Counted from the stretch's first letter, positions 53,969 to 63,494 are shown. The stretch: DNA of 64,000 nt from Alteromonas sp. BMJM2 (GCF_027257845.1 NZ_JAPVOT010000002.1:310001-374000), one strand, 5' to 3'. The notes: a model not told the origin generated them from the sequence alone. Numbers and translations: made by a program.

Positions 53969-56431
53969 ATGAAATCAGTACCTCCTGTATTTGCTAAGTG
54001 GTTTAAAAAGAAAGGGTGGCAGCTTCGCGATTATCAGCGGGATATGCTTGTTGAAAAAGACAAGCATGACTGCACCTTGCTTATTGCACCCACAGGAGCG
54101 GGAAAAACATTATCAGGCTTTCTACCGAGTTTAGTAGAGTTAGATGCGTTATTGAGCACGTCAAACTTCACGGGGTTACATACCTTATACATCTCTCCCC
54201 TAAAAGCCCTCACCCAGGATATCCATCGCAATTTGCTGCAGCCTATTGAAGAAATGGGGTTGGGGATTAGCGCAGAAACGCGAACCGGAGATACACCTTC
54301 CCACAAACGTCAGCGCCAGCGTAAAAAGCCGCCGCATATATTATTGACCACGCCTGAGTCGCTGATGTTAATGCTGAGCTATGCTGATGCAGATAAACTA
54401 TTTGGCAAGCTGAGGCGGGTGATCATCGATGAAACCCACAGCTTAATGGCGAATAAACGTGGGGACTTCCTGTCATTAGCGTTAGCGCGGCTTTCTGTGT
54501 TATCGCCAGCCATGCAGCGTATTGGTTTATCAGCCACCGTGGCCTTCCCTGAAACACTTGGCGCCTGGCTAGCAGGCAGCGACAGTACCGCCAATATTGT
54601 TAAAGTAAAGGCAGGGGAGAAGCCTAAGGTAGATATGCTGCATTCAAAAGCACGAATGCCCTTTGGTGGGTTTATGGCGCGCTATGCCATTGATGATATT
54701 TACCAGGCAATAGAAAAAGCGAAAACCACGCTGGTGTTTGTTAATACCCGAGCGCAGTCGGAATTGCTGTTTCAAATGCTGTGGGAAGTCAACAAGCTAG
54801 CGCTGCCCATTGCCCTTTACCACGGTAGTTTAAGTAAAGAGCAGCGACGCAAAACCGAAGCTATGATGGCAAGCGGTATGCTTCGCGCTGTGGTGTGTAC
54901 ATCTGCCTTAGAGCTGGGCATAGATTGGGGCGATGTGGATAAGGTTATACAAGTGGGGGCGCCGAAAGGGGTCAGTCGATTACTGCAGCGTATTGGGCGG
55001 GCCAATCACCGACTAGATGAACCGAGTGAAGCGCTGCTAGTCCCTGCGAATCGCTTTGAAGCGCTAGAGTGTCAGGCTGCGATAGCTGCCATTAATAAAG
55101 GTGAGTTAGATGGCGATGCGCCGCACTCGGGGGCGCTGGATATTATTCCCCAGTTTATTTTGAACTGTTTGTGCAGTCAGGCTGATAAACCTGACACCTT
55201 GTACCAGCAAATTTTAAACGCCACCCCTTACCAAGGGTTAGACAGAAGTGATTTTGATAAACTTTGGCAGTTCACCTTAGATGGCGGCAGTGCCCTCAAT
55301 GCCTACGAGCGCTATCAGCGGCTATTAGAAAACGACGACGGTACATTTTCCCCAGCAAATCGGCGCGTAATCCAGCGGCACAGGCAAAATATCGGCACAA
55401 TTGTGGAATCTGGCCGTCTTAAAGTTAAACGAATACGCCGCGGTAATCAGGGCAAAATTATTGGCGAGGTGGAAGAATATTTTGCTCAACAGCTTACCCC
55501 AGGTGATACTTTTTACTTTGCCGGTGAAGTGCTTAAATACGAAGCCATAAGAGACATGCAGCTTCATGCGAAGCCTGCCAAGGCAAAAGAGCCTAAAATA
55601 CCGAGTTACAGTGGCGGGCAAATGCCGTTGTCTACGTATTTAGCCGATGGTGTGAGAGGGATTTTAGCTGATAGCTCGAAGTGGAAAGCACTGCCTACAC
55701 AAGTGCAAGAGTGGTTAACCTTGCAAGAGGCTTTCTCTCAACTGCCAAAGCCCGGTAATGTATTGGTAGAGCAATTTCCATTTCGACAAGCGTATTACAC
55801 ATTGTATTACACCTTTGACGGACGAAAGGCTAACCAAACCCTTGGCATGTTGTTAACCCGTCGTATGGAAAAGATGAGTATTAAGCCCCTTAGCTTTAGC
55901 GTTACTGACTACGGGCTATCAATAGCGTCGGTGAACCCAATTACACAGCAGCAGCTTCAGCGCTTGTTCCAGCCCGATATATTGGGCGACGAGTTAGAAG
56001 ACTGGATGCTGCAGGCACCTATGCTAAAACGGTCGTTTCGCCAGGTTGCTGTGGTGAGCGGGCTCACAGAGCAGCGCTATCACGCCAGTCAAAAAACCAT
56101 GAAACAGGTAACGTTTTCGACAGATTTAATTTACGACACCTTGCGTGAGCACGACCCAGACCATATTTTATTAAAAGTGGCGAGAGAGGACGCAGAGCGA
56201 GAGTTGCTAGATTTGTCCAGGCTGGCAAACTTACTTATTCGCTATGTTGATAGCGCGACCTTGGTCAATTTAGAAAAAGTGTCTCCCATGGCTATTCCCA
56301 TTGTGCTGAATGTTCGCAGTGAACAAATAAAAGGCGCAGGGGCTCAGGCAATTATAGAACAAGCAGATTTGTACGCTGAGGCTGAAAACATGCTAGAAGA
56401 CGTACGCGCATTGCTTTCGCAAACACAATAA
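53969..56431 (+). CDS. Ligase-associated DEXH-box helicase (Lhr-Core type)
   Basis: DNA-dependent ATPase and 3'-5' helicase of 820 residues. Motif Ia region YISPLKALTQD, Walker A LIAPTGAGKTLSG, motif II IIDETHSLMANKRGD (DETH), motif III GLSATVAFPE, the second RecA domain with FVNTRAQSE and motif VI QRIGRANHRLDEPSEALLV. The C-terminal half holds the winged-helix and Lhr-specific domains. It is the short core form, not the 1500-residue E. coli Lhr. It forms an operon with pdeM, 10 bases away, and faces away from the ligase/exonuclease pair. Confidence 0.93.
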   Translation: MKSVPPVFAKWFKKKGWQLRDYQRDMLVEKDKHDCTLLIAPTGAGKTLSGFLPSLVELDALLSTSNFTGLHTLYISPLKALTQDIHRNLLQPIEEMGLGISAETRTGDTPSHKRQRQRKKPPHILLTTPESLMLMLSYADADKLFGKLRRVIIDETHSLMANKRGDFLSLALARLSVLSPAMQRIGLSATVAFPETLGAWLAGSDSTANIVKVKAGEKPKVDMLHSKARMPFGGFMARYAIDDIYQAIEKAKTTLVFVNTRAQSELLFQMLWEVNKLALPIALYHGSLSKEQRRKTEAMMASGMLRAVVCTSALELGIDWGDVDKVIQVGAPKGVSRLLQRIGRANHRLDEPSEALLVPANRFEALECQAAIAAINKGELDGDAPHSGALDIIPQFILNCLCSQADKPDTLYQQILNATPYQGLDRSDFDKLWQFTLDGGSALNAYERYQRLLENDDGTFSPANRRVIQRHRQNIGTIVESGRLKVKRIRRGNQGKIIGEVEEYFAQQLTPGDTFYFAGEVLKYEAIRDMQLHAKPAKAKEPKIPSYSGGQMPLSTYLADGVRGILADSSKWKALPTQVQEWLTLQEAFSQLPKPGNVLVEQFPFRQAYYTLYYTFDGRKANQTLGMLLTRRMEKMSIKPLSFSVTDYGLSIASVNPITQQQLQRLFQPDILGDELEDWMLQAPMLKRSFRQVAVVSGLTEQRYHASQKTMKQVTFSTDLIYDTLREHDPDHILLKVAREDAERELLDLSRLANLLIRYVDSATLVNLEKVSPMAIPIVLNVRSEQIKGAGAQAIIEQADLYAEAENMLEDVRALLSQTQ

Positions 56432-56441
56432 TAGGTATTCA

Positions 56442-57194
56442 TTGGCAATCAGCGACAGTTGGCTAACGACTCAGTTAGCAAAAAGAAAACTCAGTATAAC
56501 CAAATTTGCAGGGCTTCTGTGGGTGCTAGATGCCAGAGGCGTGGCGTATTTGCCGGCGCTCGACTGGTTGGTGGTGTCAGATTTGCATTTGGAAAAGGGA
56601 AGTTACTTACGAAGTTATGGTAACCCGCTGCCAAGTGTAGACTCTCAAGCAACCCTTAAGCGCCTAGCGCGTATTATTGAAGACTATCAGCCGGCAAGGG
56701 TCATTAGTTTAGGCGATAGTTTTCACGATAAGCACAGCATGGCTCGAATGACAGCTGAAGACCGCGTCTTTCTATGTAATTTAGTATCGCAAGTGACACA
56801 GTGGAGCTGGGTAGAGGGCAATCACGATCCTGACTTGCCAGAGGGTATCCCTGGTGAAGCTTGTGAAGAGATACACCTTAACAAAGAGGGCGCTTATGAT
56901 GTGGTGTTTCGCCATGAGCCCGAAGCTGGTTTAGAAAATAGTTTAGAAAGCAGTGTAAATGCTGGCAGTAGGGCGCAAATTATTGGTCATTTTCACCCTA
57001 AAATGCGAACCGCCATCTCACGCAGACGCTACTCGGGGAAGTGCTTTATATCAACGAGTAAGGTATTTGTTATGCCTGCGTTTGGGCAATTCACCGGCGG
57101 CCTAGACATCGAAGATGAGGTGATGCTGGCACTGCTGGCAAAAAACGAAAGGAATACGTTTATGATGTACGACGGTATTATTTTTAAAACATAG
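56442..57194 (+). CDS. pdeM: Ligase-associated DNA nuclease PdeM (metallophosphoesterase)
   Basis: Calcineurin-like nuclease of 250 residues. Metal motifs: VVSDLHLEKGS, ISLGDSFHD, VEGNHDPDLP and IIGHFHPKMRT. The family is known as a manganese-dependent single-strand DNA endonuclease encoded with the Lhr-Core helicase. Start is TTG ten bases after the helicase stop. The extension MAISDSWLTTQLAKRKL before the phosphoesterase domain is unremarkable. The stop codon lies in a 14-bp tandem repeat. Confidence 0.9.
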   Translation: MAISDSWLTTQLAKRKLSITKFAGLLWVLDARGVAYLPALDWLVVSDLHLEKGSYLRSYGNPLPSVDSQATLKRLARIIEDYQPARVISLGDSFHDKHSMARMTAEDRVFLCNLVSQVTQWSWVEGNHDPDLPEGIPGEACEEIHLNKEGAYDVVFRHEPEAGLENSLESSVNAGSRAQIIGHFHPKMRTAISRRRYSGKCFISTSKVFVMPAFGQFTGGLDIEDEVMLALLAKNERNTFMMYDGIIFKT

Positions 57195-57224
57195 CGTTTA
57201 AAGCATCGCATTTAAAACTCAGCA
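57183..57224. repeat. 14-bp tandem repeat across the pdeM stop
   Basis: TTTAAAACATAGCG, TTTAAAGCATCGCA and TTTAAAACTCAGCA are contiguous; the first contains the TAG stop of pdeM. Confidence 0.85.
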
Positions 57225-57257
57225 TGTTTTACACCATTGGCTCGACAAAAATGCAAA

Positions 57258-57321
57258 AATGGGGTCAGATTACAATTTAGAAGCTGCTGCCGCTCAGAAA
57301 AAATGCACTCTGACCCCCATT
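57258..57321. repeat. REP/MITE-like inverted repeat with GGGGTCAGA arms
   Basis: AATGGGGTCAGA near 57258 and TCTGACCCCCATT at 57309-57321 form an imperfect inverted repeat. Sequences of the form TGGGGTCAGAGTGCA recur in many proteobacteria next to REP-associated tyrosine transposases; none is present here. It could also terminate pdeM or aguB transcripts. Confidence 0.6.
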
Positions 57322-57330
57322 ATGTTTGGG

Positions 57331-58224
57331 TTAGTCGCGCCAGCGTCTTGTTAGGTCATCATAGGCATCTATGCGACGGTCACGGAAGTAAGGCCAAATA
57401 CGCTTAACCTGCTCGGTACGTTCCATATCAAGCTCGACTGATAGCGTAGTTTCACCCTCTGCTTCTGCCTTTGCCAGTATTTCACCCTGAGGGCCTGCTA
57501 TAAAGCTCTGCCCCCAGAACTGAATACCTGGGTCGCCTTCAACAGGTGACGCTTCAAAGCCAGTACGATTGGCTACGATAACCGGAACTGAGTTAGCCAC
57601 AGCGTGCGAGCGCTGAATGGTTTCCCACGCGCCATGTTGACGGGTGCGCTCCTCGGCAGTGTCGTTCACATCCCAGCCAATTGCGGTGGGGTAAAACAAC
57701 AAGTCTGCACCGGCCATTGCCATTAGGCGCGCCGCTTCTGGATACCATTGATCCCAACACACAAGTACCCCCAGCTTTCCAACACTTGTTTGTATGGGTT
57801 CAAAGCCGGTGTCGCCCGGCGTGAAGTAAAACTTCTCGTAAAAGCCAGGGTCATCAGGGATATGCATCTTGCGATATTTCCCGGCAATCTCTTTACTTCT
57901 ATCAAAAACGACCGCAGTATTGTGATAAAGCCCTGAGCCACGTTTTTCGAAAAGCGAAGTTACCAAAACGATGTTGTGTTTTTCAGCGAGCTCACCAAAA
58001 AACTCAGTTGCTGGACCAGGAATTGGCTCTGCTAAATCAAAGGCGTCGGTGTTTTCTTGCTGGCAAAAATATAAGGTGCTGTGCAGCTCTTGTAGCAAAA
58101 TGCATTCACAACCTTGCTCGGCAAGTTTAGCCACTTGCTCAGCACTTTTGTTCCAATTTGTCGCTTTGTCGTTATCGCTTACAGCCTGCTGCACAAGGCC
58201 CACTTTTAACTTATTTGGGGGCAT
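57331..58224 (-). CDS. aguB: N-carbamoylputrescine amidase
   Basis: Nitrilase-superfamily enzyme of 297 residues that makes putrescine from N-carbamoylputrescine. The catalytic triad is visible: Glu in ILLQELHSTLYFC, Lys in GKYRKMHIPDDPGFYEKFYF and Cys in VLVCWDQWYPEAARL. The sequence following, FYPTAIGWD, is typical. It overlaps aguA by 14 bases, so the two genes are co-translated. Confidence 0.95.
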   Translation of the reverse strand: MPPNKLKVGLVQQAVSDNDKATNWNKSAEQVAKLAEQGCECILLQELHSTLYFCQQENTDAFDLAEPIPGPATEFFGELAEKHNIVLVTSLFEKRGSGLYHNTAVVFDRSKEIAGKYRKMHIPDDPGFYEKFYFTPGDTGFEPIQTSVGKLGVLVCWDQWYPEAARLMAMAGADLLFYPTAIGWDVNDTAEERTRQHGAWETIQRSHAVANSVPVIVANRTGFEASPVEGDPGIQFWGQSFIAGPQGEILAKAEAEGETTLSVELDMERTEQVKRIWPYFRDRRIDAYDDLTRRWRD

Positions 58225-59275
58225 GTAGTGATACTCCTTTCCTTAATGTCTCAATGATGTCGTCTTTCAGCGTATTTTTTGGCACTTGCATAGAAATGCA
58301 GTGCAAACTGCCGTATTGCTTTACGAGTACACGACAGTCAATTGGTTCAACAATGTAATTTGGAAACGCTTTTTGAATAACATTAATCGCTTCCCTGTCT
58401 TCGTCTTGCCCGTAAATAGGGAGCAAAATAGCGCCGTTGCAAATGAGATAGTTAGCATAAGAGGCGGGTAATCTATCGCCGTCTTCATTGCTAATTAACG
58501 GTAGCGGTAGGCGATATTGTTGATGCTCGGGTAGTTCACGAGCGCATTCATTACACAGCGCCTTCAACCCTTCAAAGTGACTGTCATCAGGGCGATTATC
58601 ACACGCTTGAATGACTAGGCCTGTATTAGGCGTAAATCGCACCAACGTATCAACGTGACCGTCGGTGTCATCACCTTCAAGGTGCCCATGTTGTAATACG
58701 GTAACCTTGCTACATCCCAATATATCGCTGAACGCATCAGCATAAGAAGACAACGGCATATCGCCATTGCGCTCAGGGTTTAGCAGGCACTGTGCAGTCG
58801 TTAATAAATGTCCTTGGTCGTCAATTTCAAGAGCGCCGCCTTCTGCCACCATAGGGCTGCTTCTCAATACCGATTTACACAGAGCGGCTAAGTATCGCTG
58901 GTTGGCTAGATTGTCGTCTTCAGCGTTGAATTTGTTTCCCCAACCGTTAAAGCGAAATTCCACTGGCGAGCCGTTTTTGTCGCTATCTAAGCAGGTTATA
59001 AACCCATAATCCCGCATCCAAGTGTCGTTATATGTGGCAGGTACAATAAGTACCTTTGCATCAGGTGCAAGGCGCGCCGTGAGGTCGTCGATATCGGCGG
59101 GTGCACAAAGTAGTATTACCCCTGCATTATATCGGTTTATTGCAGTTATGACGTTGAGATAGGTGTCTCTGGCTTCTTCAAGCCATTGTGCCCAATCAGT
59201 GTGGGCGTGAGGCCATGCCAGCATGATAGCGTCTGCATCATGCCATTCTGGCGCCATAGTGCGTGTGCCCTGCAT
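58211..59275 (-). CDS. aguA: Agmatine deiminase
   Basis: Converts agmatine to N-carbamoylputrescine, 354 residues. Peptidylarginine-deiminase fold with PEWHDADAIMLAWPHAHTDW, TWMRDYGFI, EGGALEIDDQGHLLTT, HLEGDDTDGHVDTLVRF and the catalytic Cys in GSLHCISMQVP. First gene of aguA-aguB. An in-frame ATG at 59257 is an alternative start. Together they form the agmatine route to putrescine; the arginine decarboxylase is not in the window. Confidence 0.95.
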   Translation of the reverse strand: MQGTRTMAPEWHDADAIMLAWPHAHTDWAQWLEEARDTYLNVITAINRYNAGVILLCAPADIDDLTARLAPDAKVLIVPATYNDTWMRDYGFITCLDSDKNGSPVEFRFNGWGNKFNAEDDNLANQRYLAALCKSVLRSSPMVAEGGALEIDDQGHLLTTAQCLLNPERNGDMPLSSYADAFSDILGCSKVTVLQHGHLEGDDTDGHVDTLVRFTPNTGLVIQACDNRPDDSHFEGLKALCNECARELPEHQQYRLPLPLISNEDGDRLPASYANYLICNGAILLPIYGQDEDREAINVIQKAFPNYIVEPIDCRVLVKQYGSLHCISMQVPKNTLKDDIIETLRKGVSLHAPK

Positions 59276-59401
59276 AGTTCATCCAAGTAAACAGTTAAAC
59301 GCCAAGTATAACTGTACCGTGTAGTCCCACCAATACTCCTTATCATAAATTTACGGTTTTAAATTAACGGGAAAGAAGCGCCTTACACACTGTCTCTTCA
59401 A

Positions 59402-60109
59402 TCATTTTAAGTGCCTACCACCGTTTAAGTGCAGGGTTTGCCCTGTAATGTAGTCGCTGTTAAGCAAATAGTGCATAGCTTTTACTGCTTCTTGTGCACC
59501 AGGTACCGTTTCAAGTAAGGATTTCTTTAATGCTTTTTGTTTATAAGTGTCGTCATCACCCTCATTAAACATAAGTAGCGCAGGGGCTATGCTATTGACC
59601 TTTACCTGGGGAGCTAGTTTTTTTGCAAAAGAGAGCGTTAAGTTGTGCAAAGCTGCTTTGCTGGCCGCATAGGCCATATGTTTTTCACTGCCCGTATCCT
59701 GTACATAGTCTGTCATGTGAATAATGTCGCTAAAACCATCTTGATTTGAAAGCGAATGGGCTAAGGCGAGATTGATACGGTAGGGTGCGAGAGCATGAAC
59801 ATTCATCATGCGGTTAAACAAGCTGTGCTTATCGTCATGGTCTTTTTCTTGTGCCCAATCGGATGCGTTGTGAATGATTGCGCGATAGTTTTCGCTTGCT
59901 GCCTTAATATCATCAATTGCTCGATCAATAGCCTGCTCAGTGCTAAAATCTGCATATATAGCGGTTGCGCCCTTGTCTTTGAGTTTTTCTATCGTGGGTC
60001 GCAGTGTTCTGTAGGTTACGACAACGGCATTACCCTCTTCGAGCAAGCTCTGCGCCATAGCCAGTCCTAATCGCTGACTGGCGCCGGTAATAAGTATAGG
60101 TGAGGCCAA
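59402..60109 (-). CDS. folM: Dihydromonapterin reductase FolM (SDR family)
   Basis: Short-chain dehydrogenase of 235 residues. N-terminal ILITGASQRLGLAMAQSLLEEG (cofactor motif), HNASDW and the catalytic YAASKAALHNLTLSFA, with the FolM-type Arg/Thr region VVTYRTLRPTIEKL favouring NADPH. It reduces dihydromonapterin to tetrahydromonapterin and has some dihydrofolate reductase activity. It is divergent from folE, an arrangement that supports a role in pterin metabolism. Confidence 0.9.
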   Translation of the reverse strand: MASPILITGASQRLGLAMAQSLLEEGNAVVVTYRTLRPTIEKLKDKGATAIYADFSTEQAIDRAIDDIKAASENYRAIIHNASDWAQEKDHDDKHSLFNRMMNVHALAPYRINLALAHSLSNQDGFSDIIHMTDYVQDTGSEKHMAYAASKAALHNLTLSFAKKLAPQVKVNSIAPALLMFNEGDDDTYKQKALKKSLLETVPGAQEAVKAMHYLLNSDYITGQTLHLNGGRHLK

Positions 60110-60273
60110 GGTGTTTTCCTAAATAGTTAATATGTAAAGAAATACGTAAATACTGTGCCATTGGTACATAACTTGGCAACCAAATTAAAAAAAAGTCATT
60201 TAGTAACCTAGTCGATCTGTAACGCATTGATGTGCGTAGAAGTAAAAAAAAGAAGTCATATACGGATGAACCA

Positions 60274-60957
60274 ATGTTAGCAAAAGAAGCGGTAATTGTG
60301 CGCGATGCACTCGATCCCTCTATATCTGAATCAGCGCAGCGTGTACGAAACGTATTAGAAGCGAAAGGCTTAGAAACGCCCATGGTGCCTAACGGCCTAA
60401 GCGATGAGCAAAAGCGCACGCGTATTGCCAGCGCCATGCGCGACGTAATGGAAACGCTAGGTCTAGATTTGACGGACGACAGCTTGTGCGATACGCCAAC
60501 GCGCATTGCAAAAATGTATGTGAATGAAATTTTTGGTGGCTTAGATTATAGGAAATTCCCTAAAATCACTGCTATTGAAAACAAGATGCAGATTGACCAG
60601 CCTGTGCAAGTGTCTGACATTAGCCTAACTAGCACTTGCGAGCATCATTTTGTGACTATCGACGGAACTGCGACAGTGTCGTACATACCAAAAGACACTG
60701 TTATTGGTTTGTCCAAAATAAATCGTCTTGTTAGCTTTTTTGCCCAGCGCCCGCAAGTACAAGAACGATTAACTCAACAAGTCTTAGTTGCAATTCAAAC
60801 GCTAGCGCGAACAGATGATGTAGCGGTGTCCATTAATGCTACGCACTACTGCGTGAAAGCAAGAGGTATTAGAGATACCAACTCATTTACTAAAACGTCG
60901 GCGCTAGGCGGCCAGTTCCTTTCGGATAATGATTTGAAACGCAGCTTTTTTGCATAG
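60274..60957 (+). CDS. folE: GTP cyclohydrolase I
   Basis: First enzyme of folate and pterin synthesis, 227 residues (E. coli 222). Key parts: [45 protein letters not shown] (zinc Cys and His), [30 protein letters not shown] and the zinc Cys in [11 protein letters not shown]. The ATG at 60274 matches the family N-terminus (LAKEA-like) and has a GGATG upstream; an in-frame GTG 14 codons before encodes only a Lys/Arg-rich stretch. Confidence 0.96.
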   Translation: MLAKEAVIVRDALDPSISESAQRVRNVLEAKGLETPMVPNGLSDEQKRTRIASAMRDVMETLGLDLTDDSLCDTPTRIAKMYVNEIFGGLDYRKFPKITAIENKMQIDQPVQVSDISLTSTCEHHFVTIDGTATVSYIPKDTVIGLSKINRLVSFFAQRPQVQERLTQQVLVAIQTLARTDDVAVSINATHYCVKARGIRDTNSFTKTSALGGQFLSDNDLKRSFFA

Positions 60958-60983
60958 ACAGTGCAGATAGTACAATGAGAAAT

Positions 60984-61030
60984 GCCGCAGAGTAGTTGCT
61001 CGATAAGAGCTTCTATCTTTGCGGCTTTTT
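60984..61030 (+). terminator. Terminator after folE
   Basis: GCCGCA and TGCGGC, supported by AGTAG/CTATCT near the base, bracket a 30-base loop region; TTTTT follows. Confidence 0.7.
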
Positions 61031-61034
61031 GAAA

Positions 61035-61274
61035 TTATCTTGCTCTGAAATCAGGGTCTAGACTATCTATCACTAAGTTTATCTTTCCGCCAACACCATC
61101 AGCGGGTGTTAAACTCAGGCGCTTCTCACAACAAGAACATGAATCAAATTGTTCCGTGTACATATCTTTAAGTACTCCAATTTGAACCGTGTTTGTTGCC
61201 CCGCAATGTGGGCACATATATTCCAATCCGCTTTCGCCAAGCATAATTTCTTCTTTCCCCATGATGATGTCCAT
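61035..61274 (-). CDS. Small CPXCG-type zinc-ribbon protein
   Basis: Cys-rich protein of up to 79 residues, with CPHCGATN and CSCCEKR forming a four-Cys zinc ribbon. This matches the uncharacterised CPXCG motif family. Internal ATGs at 61262 and 61244 are possible starts; the family is usually about 60 residues long, so a later start is likely. It is convergent with folE. Confidence 0.75.
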   Translation of the reverse strand: MDIIMGKEEIMLGESGLEYMCPHCGATNTVQIGVLKDMYTEQFDSCSCCEKRLSLTPADGVGGKINLVIDSLDPDFRAR

Positions 61275-61544
61275 ATTTCACGCTTTGCGTGATGTTTCCA
61301 TTGCATGCTTAGTGTTCCTAAGCGCAAAAATTACTCGATGTAATAATTTTTCAAAAGCTCAAAAGTGAAAAGGTATTTAAACGATGGTGCTTCCAAGCAC
61401 GAGACGTTAAAAATACTATTGCTTATTATAGTAATAAAGAGATTGTTTACCTAAAAAATTCTTAAAAAAAGGTAAGTGATTGTATTGGAAAGTTATTAAA
61501 GCGCAGCCGTTACTGCTACTGCGCTTTATCGTACGCTTTAAGTG

Positions 61545-63494
61545 TTAGATAGCTAACCATAGCTGTTGGAAAGGACGCAGAGTGATGACGGCCTCATTCC
61601 CTTTATACGTTGCGTCAGACAACAAGTCAGCACAGGACGCGTTGTCTAATGTTGCTAGTATTTCCCCATCAACTTGCTGCACGTGTTCACTGAAGTTGCT
61701 TATAACAAGCAATTTTTTACCGTCTTCGTTTTCTCTTAAAAATGCAAAACAGTGGTGATTACTAGCTTCGAGAATGTAGGTGCGCGCCTTACCGAATACA
61801 GCATGGGTTTTGCGTATTGCTAGCATGTGCTGAAGACCTTCAAACACCTTCACGCTCGCATCTTCTTGAGGGGTTAACGCACGTGTTACTTTTCCCATGG
61901 CCAGTGCGGTATCTTCAGGAGTAACAGCTATCCTATTTACCCAGCGGTCGTCATGCTGTTTAGTCACGTCATCGCGATAGCTGTAGTCATTAAGCTTTGC
62001 AATTTCATCACTAGAGTACAACAGCGGTATACCGCCAATACTGAACGTGATGCCGTAAAGTAACAACATACGGTCGACGGCTTCCTCAATACCCTTCGCA
62101 TCGTTGTTTTGTAGGGCACTTTCCAGTCCACACAGAGACGCTAGAGACCCACAAACGCGACAATCGCCATTCGATGGGTTTTCTGCAAATGGAACACCAT
62201 TGGCAAAGCTGCCTTCAAAGCGTCCAGTGAAAAATTGGTTTAGGAAGAAGCGGTGATCATTGCCGTTAATACCAAGCTCTTGTGCTACCTCATCATCAAA
62301 GGTCCATCCAATATCATCATGGCAGCGAACATAGTTTACCCAAGTACAATTATCAGAAATAGCGAAGCTCTTTTGCATTGAGCGAGTAAGTAGTCTCGTT
62401 TTTCTGGTTGCTAGGCTATTCCAAAGCAGCGCCATAAGAAGTGGGTTATAAGACAATTTACACTCGTCTTCGCCAATGTATTTGTTGACTTCATCGGGGT
62501 GTACAATGGCTTCAGATTTAAATACCACCGCAGGCGCCGCTATTTCTAAGCAGCAATTAAACGCTTGTATTAAAATGTGGGCCTTGTCTTGGTTTTCGCA
62601 GTTAGTCCCCATTTCCTTCCAAATAAATGCAAGGGCATCTAGGCGAAGCGCTGCAGAGCCTAAATTAGCCAAAAACAACATTTCAGAAGTGATGGCATTA
62701 AAGACTTCTGGATTACTGTAATTTAAGTCCCACTGAAAGCTGTTAAATGTAGTCCACACCCACTTTTGCATTTGCTCGTTGAAGGTAAAACTTCCTCGAC
62801 GAACCTGAGGGAATATTTCTCTTAGCGTGGTCTCATATTGGTCGGGTATGGTTCTATCATCATAAACGTAGTAATAGTTCTGATATTGCTTTTTACCCTC
62901 AAGCGCTGCCTTTGCCCAGCGGTGCTCGTCAGAAGTGTGGTTAAACACAAAATCAAGAACCAGGTTAATTCCCTCTTTGAGCAGAGCGTCAGCAAGCTTT
63001 TCTAAGTCTGCGGTAGTGCCAAGGGTAGGATTAACCTTGCGATAATCCGACACCGCGTAGCCGCCATCACTGTCGCCAGCAGGTGCGTCGTAAAGTGGCA
63101 TTAGGTGAAGATAGGTAATACCTAGTGCTTTGTAATAAGGAATGCGGTCGTGTAAATCGTTAAGGGTAGGGCCCATTAAGTCAACGTAACACGCTAAACC
63201 TACTTGCTTTTCGTCGCGATACCATAGCGGTGATTTAAGCCTGTTTTCATCAAGCTTTTTAAGAGCAGGTTTTCTTTTCTTAACCCCATCTCTTAACGTT
63301 TCCACTAATTTTTGTAAATGATAGTAACAATCATATTGGTGGCCATACACATAAGTGTACTTTTCAAACAGCGAAGGAAAATGCGCTCTAAGACGTCGGG
63401 TGAATAGCGTCGCGTCTTTCTTCGTTAGGCCTGATAGATCGGTAGATTCCAAGATGCGGTCTAGGCAAACACTAACGTCAGCGGCATAGTTCAT
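61545..63494 (-). CDS. Amylosucrase (or sucrose hydrolase), GH13 family
   Basis: GH13 subfamily 4 enzyme of 649 residues. The catalytic residues of amylosucrase are present: the nucleophile Asp in ALRLDALAFIWKEMGT, acid/base Glu in VFKSEAIVHPDEVNKYIGE and Asp in YVRCHDDIGWTF. GDCRVCGSLASL and the N-terminal helical domain also match. It would cleave sucrose, building glucan or releasing glucose and fructose. No signal peptide is seen, so it is cytoplasmic. The ATG at 63494 has GGAG six bases away; the TTG at 63518 does not. It is divergent from an MFS transporter. Confidence 0.92.
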   Translation of the reverse strand: MNYAADVSVCLDRILESTDLSGLTKKDATLFTRRLRAHFPSLFEKYTYVYGHQYDCYYHLQKLVETLRDGVKKRKPALKKLDENRLKSPLWYRDEKQVGLACYVDLMGPTLNDLHDRIPYYKALGITYLHLMPLYDAPAGDSDGGYAVSDYRKVNPTLGTTADLEKLADALLKEGINLVLDFVFNHTSDEHRWAKAALEGKKQYQNYYYVYDDRTIPDQYETTLREIFPQVRRGSFTFNEQMQKWVWTTFNSFQWDLNYSNPEVFNAITSEMLFLANLGSAALRLDALAFIWKEMGTNCENQDKAHILIQAFNCCLEIAAPAVVFKSEAIVHPDEVNKYIGEDECKLSYNPLLMALLWNSLATRKTRLLTRSMQKSFAISDNCTWVNYVRCHDDIGWTFDDEVAQELGINGNDHRFFLNQFFTGRFEGSFANGVPFAENPSNGDCRVCGSLASLCGLESALQNNDAKGIEEAVDRMLLLYGITFSIGGIPLLYSSDEIAKLNDYSYRDDVTKQHDDRWVNRIAVTPEDTALAMGKVTRALTPQEDASVKVFEGLQHMLAIRKTHAVFGKARTYILEASNHHCFAFLRENEDGKKLLVISNFSEHVQQVDGEILATLDNASCADLLSDATYKGNEAVITLRPFQQLWLAI

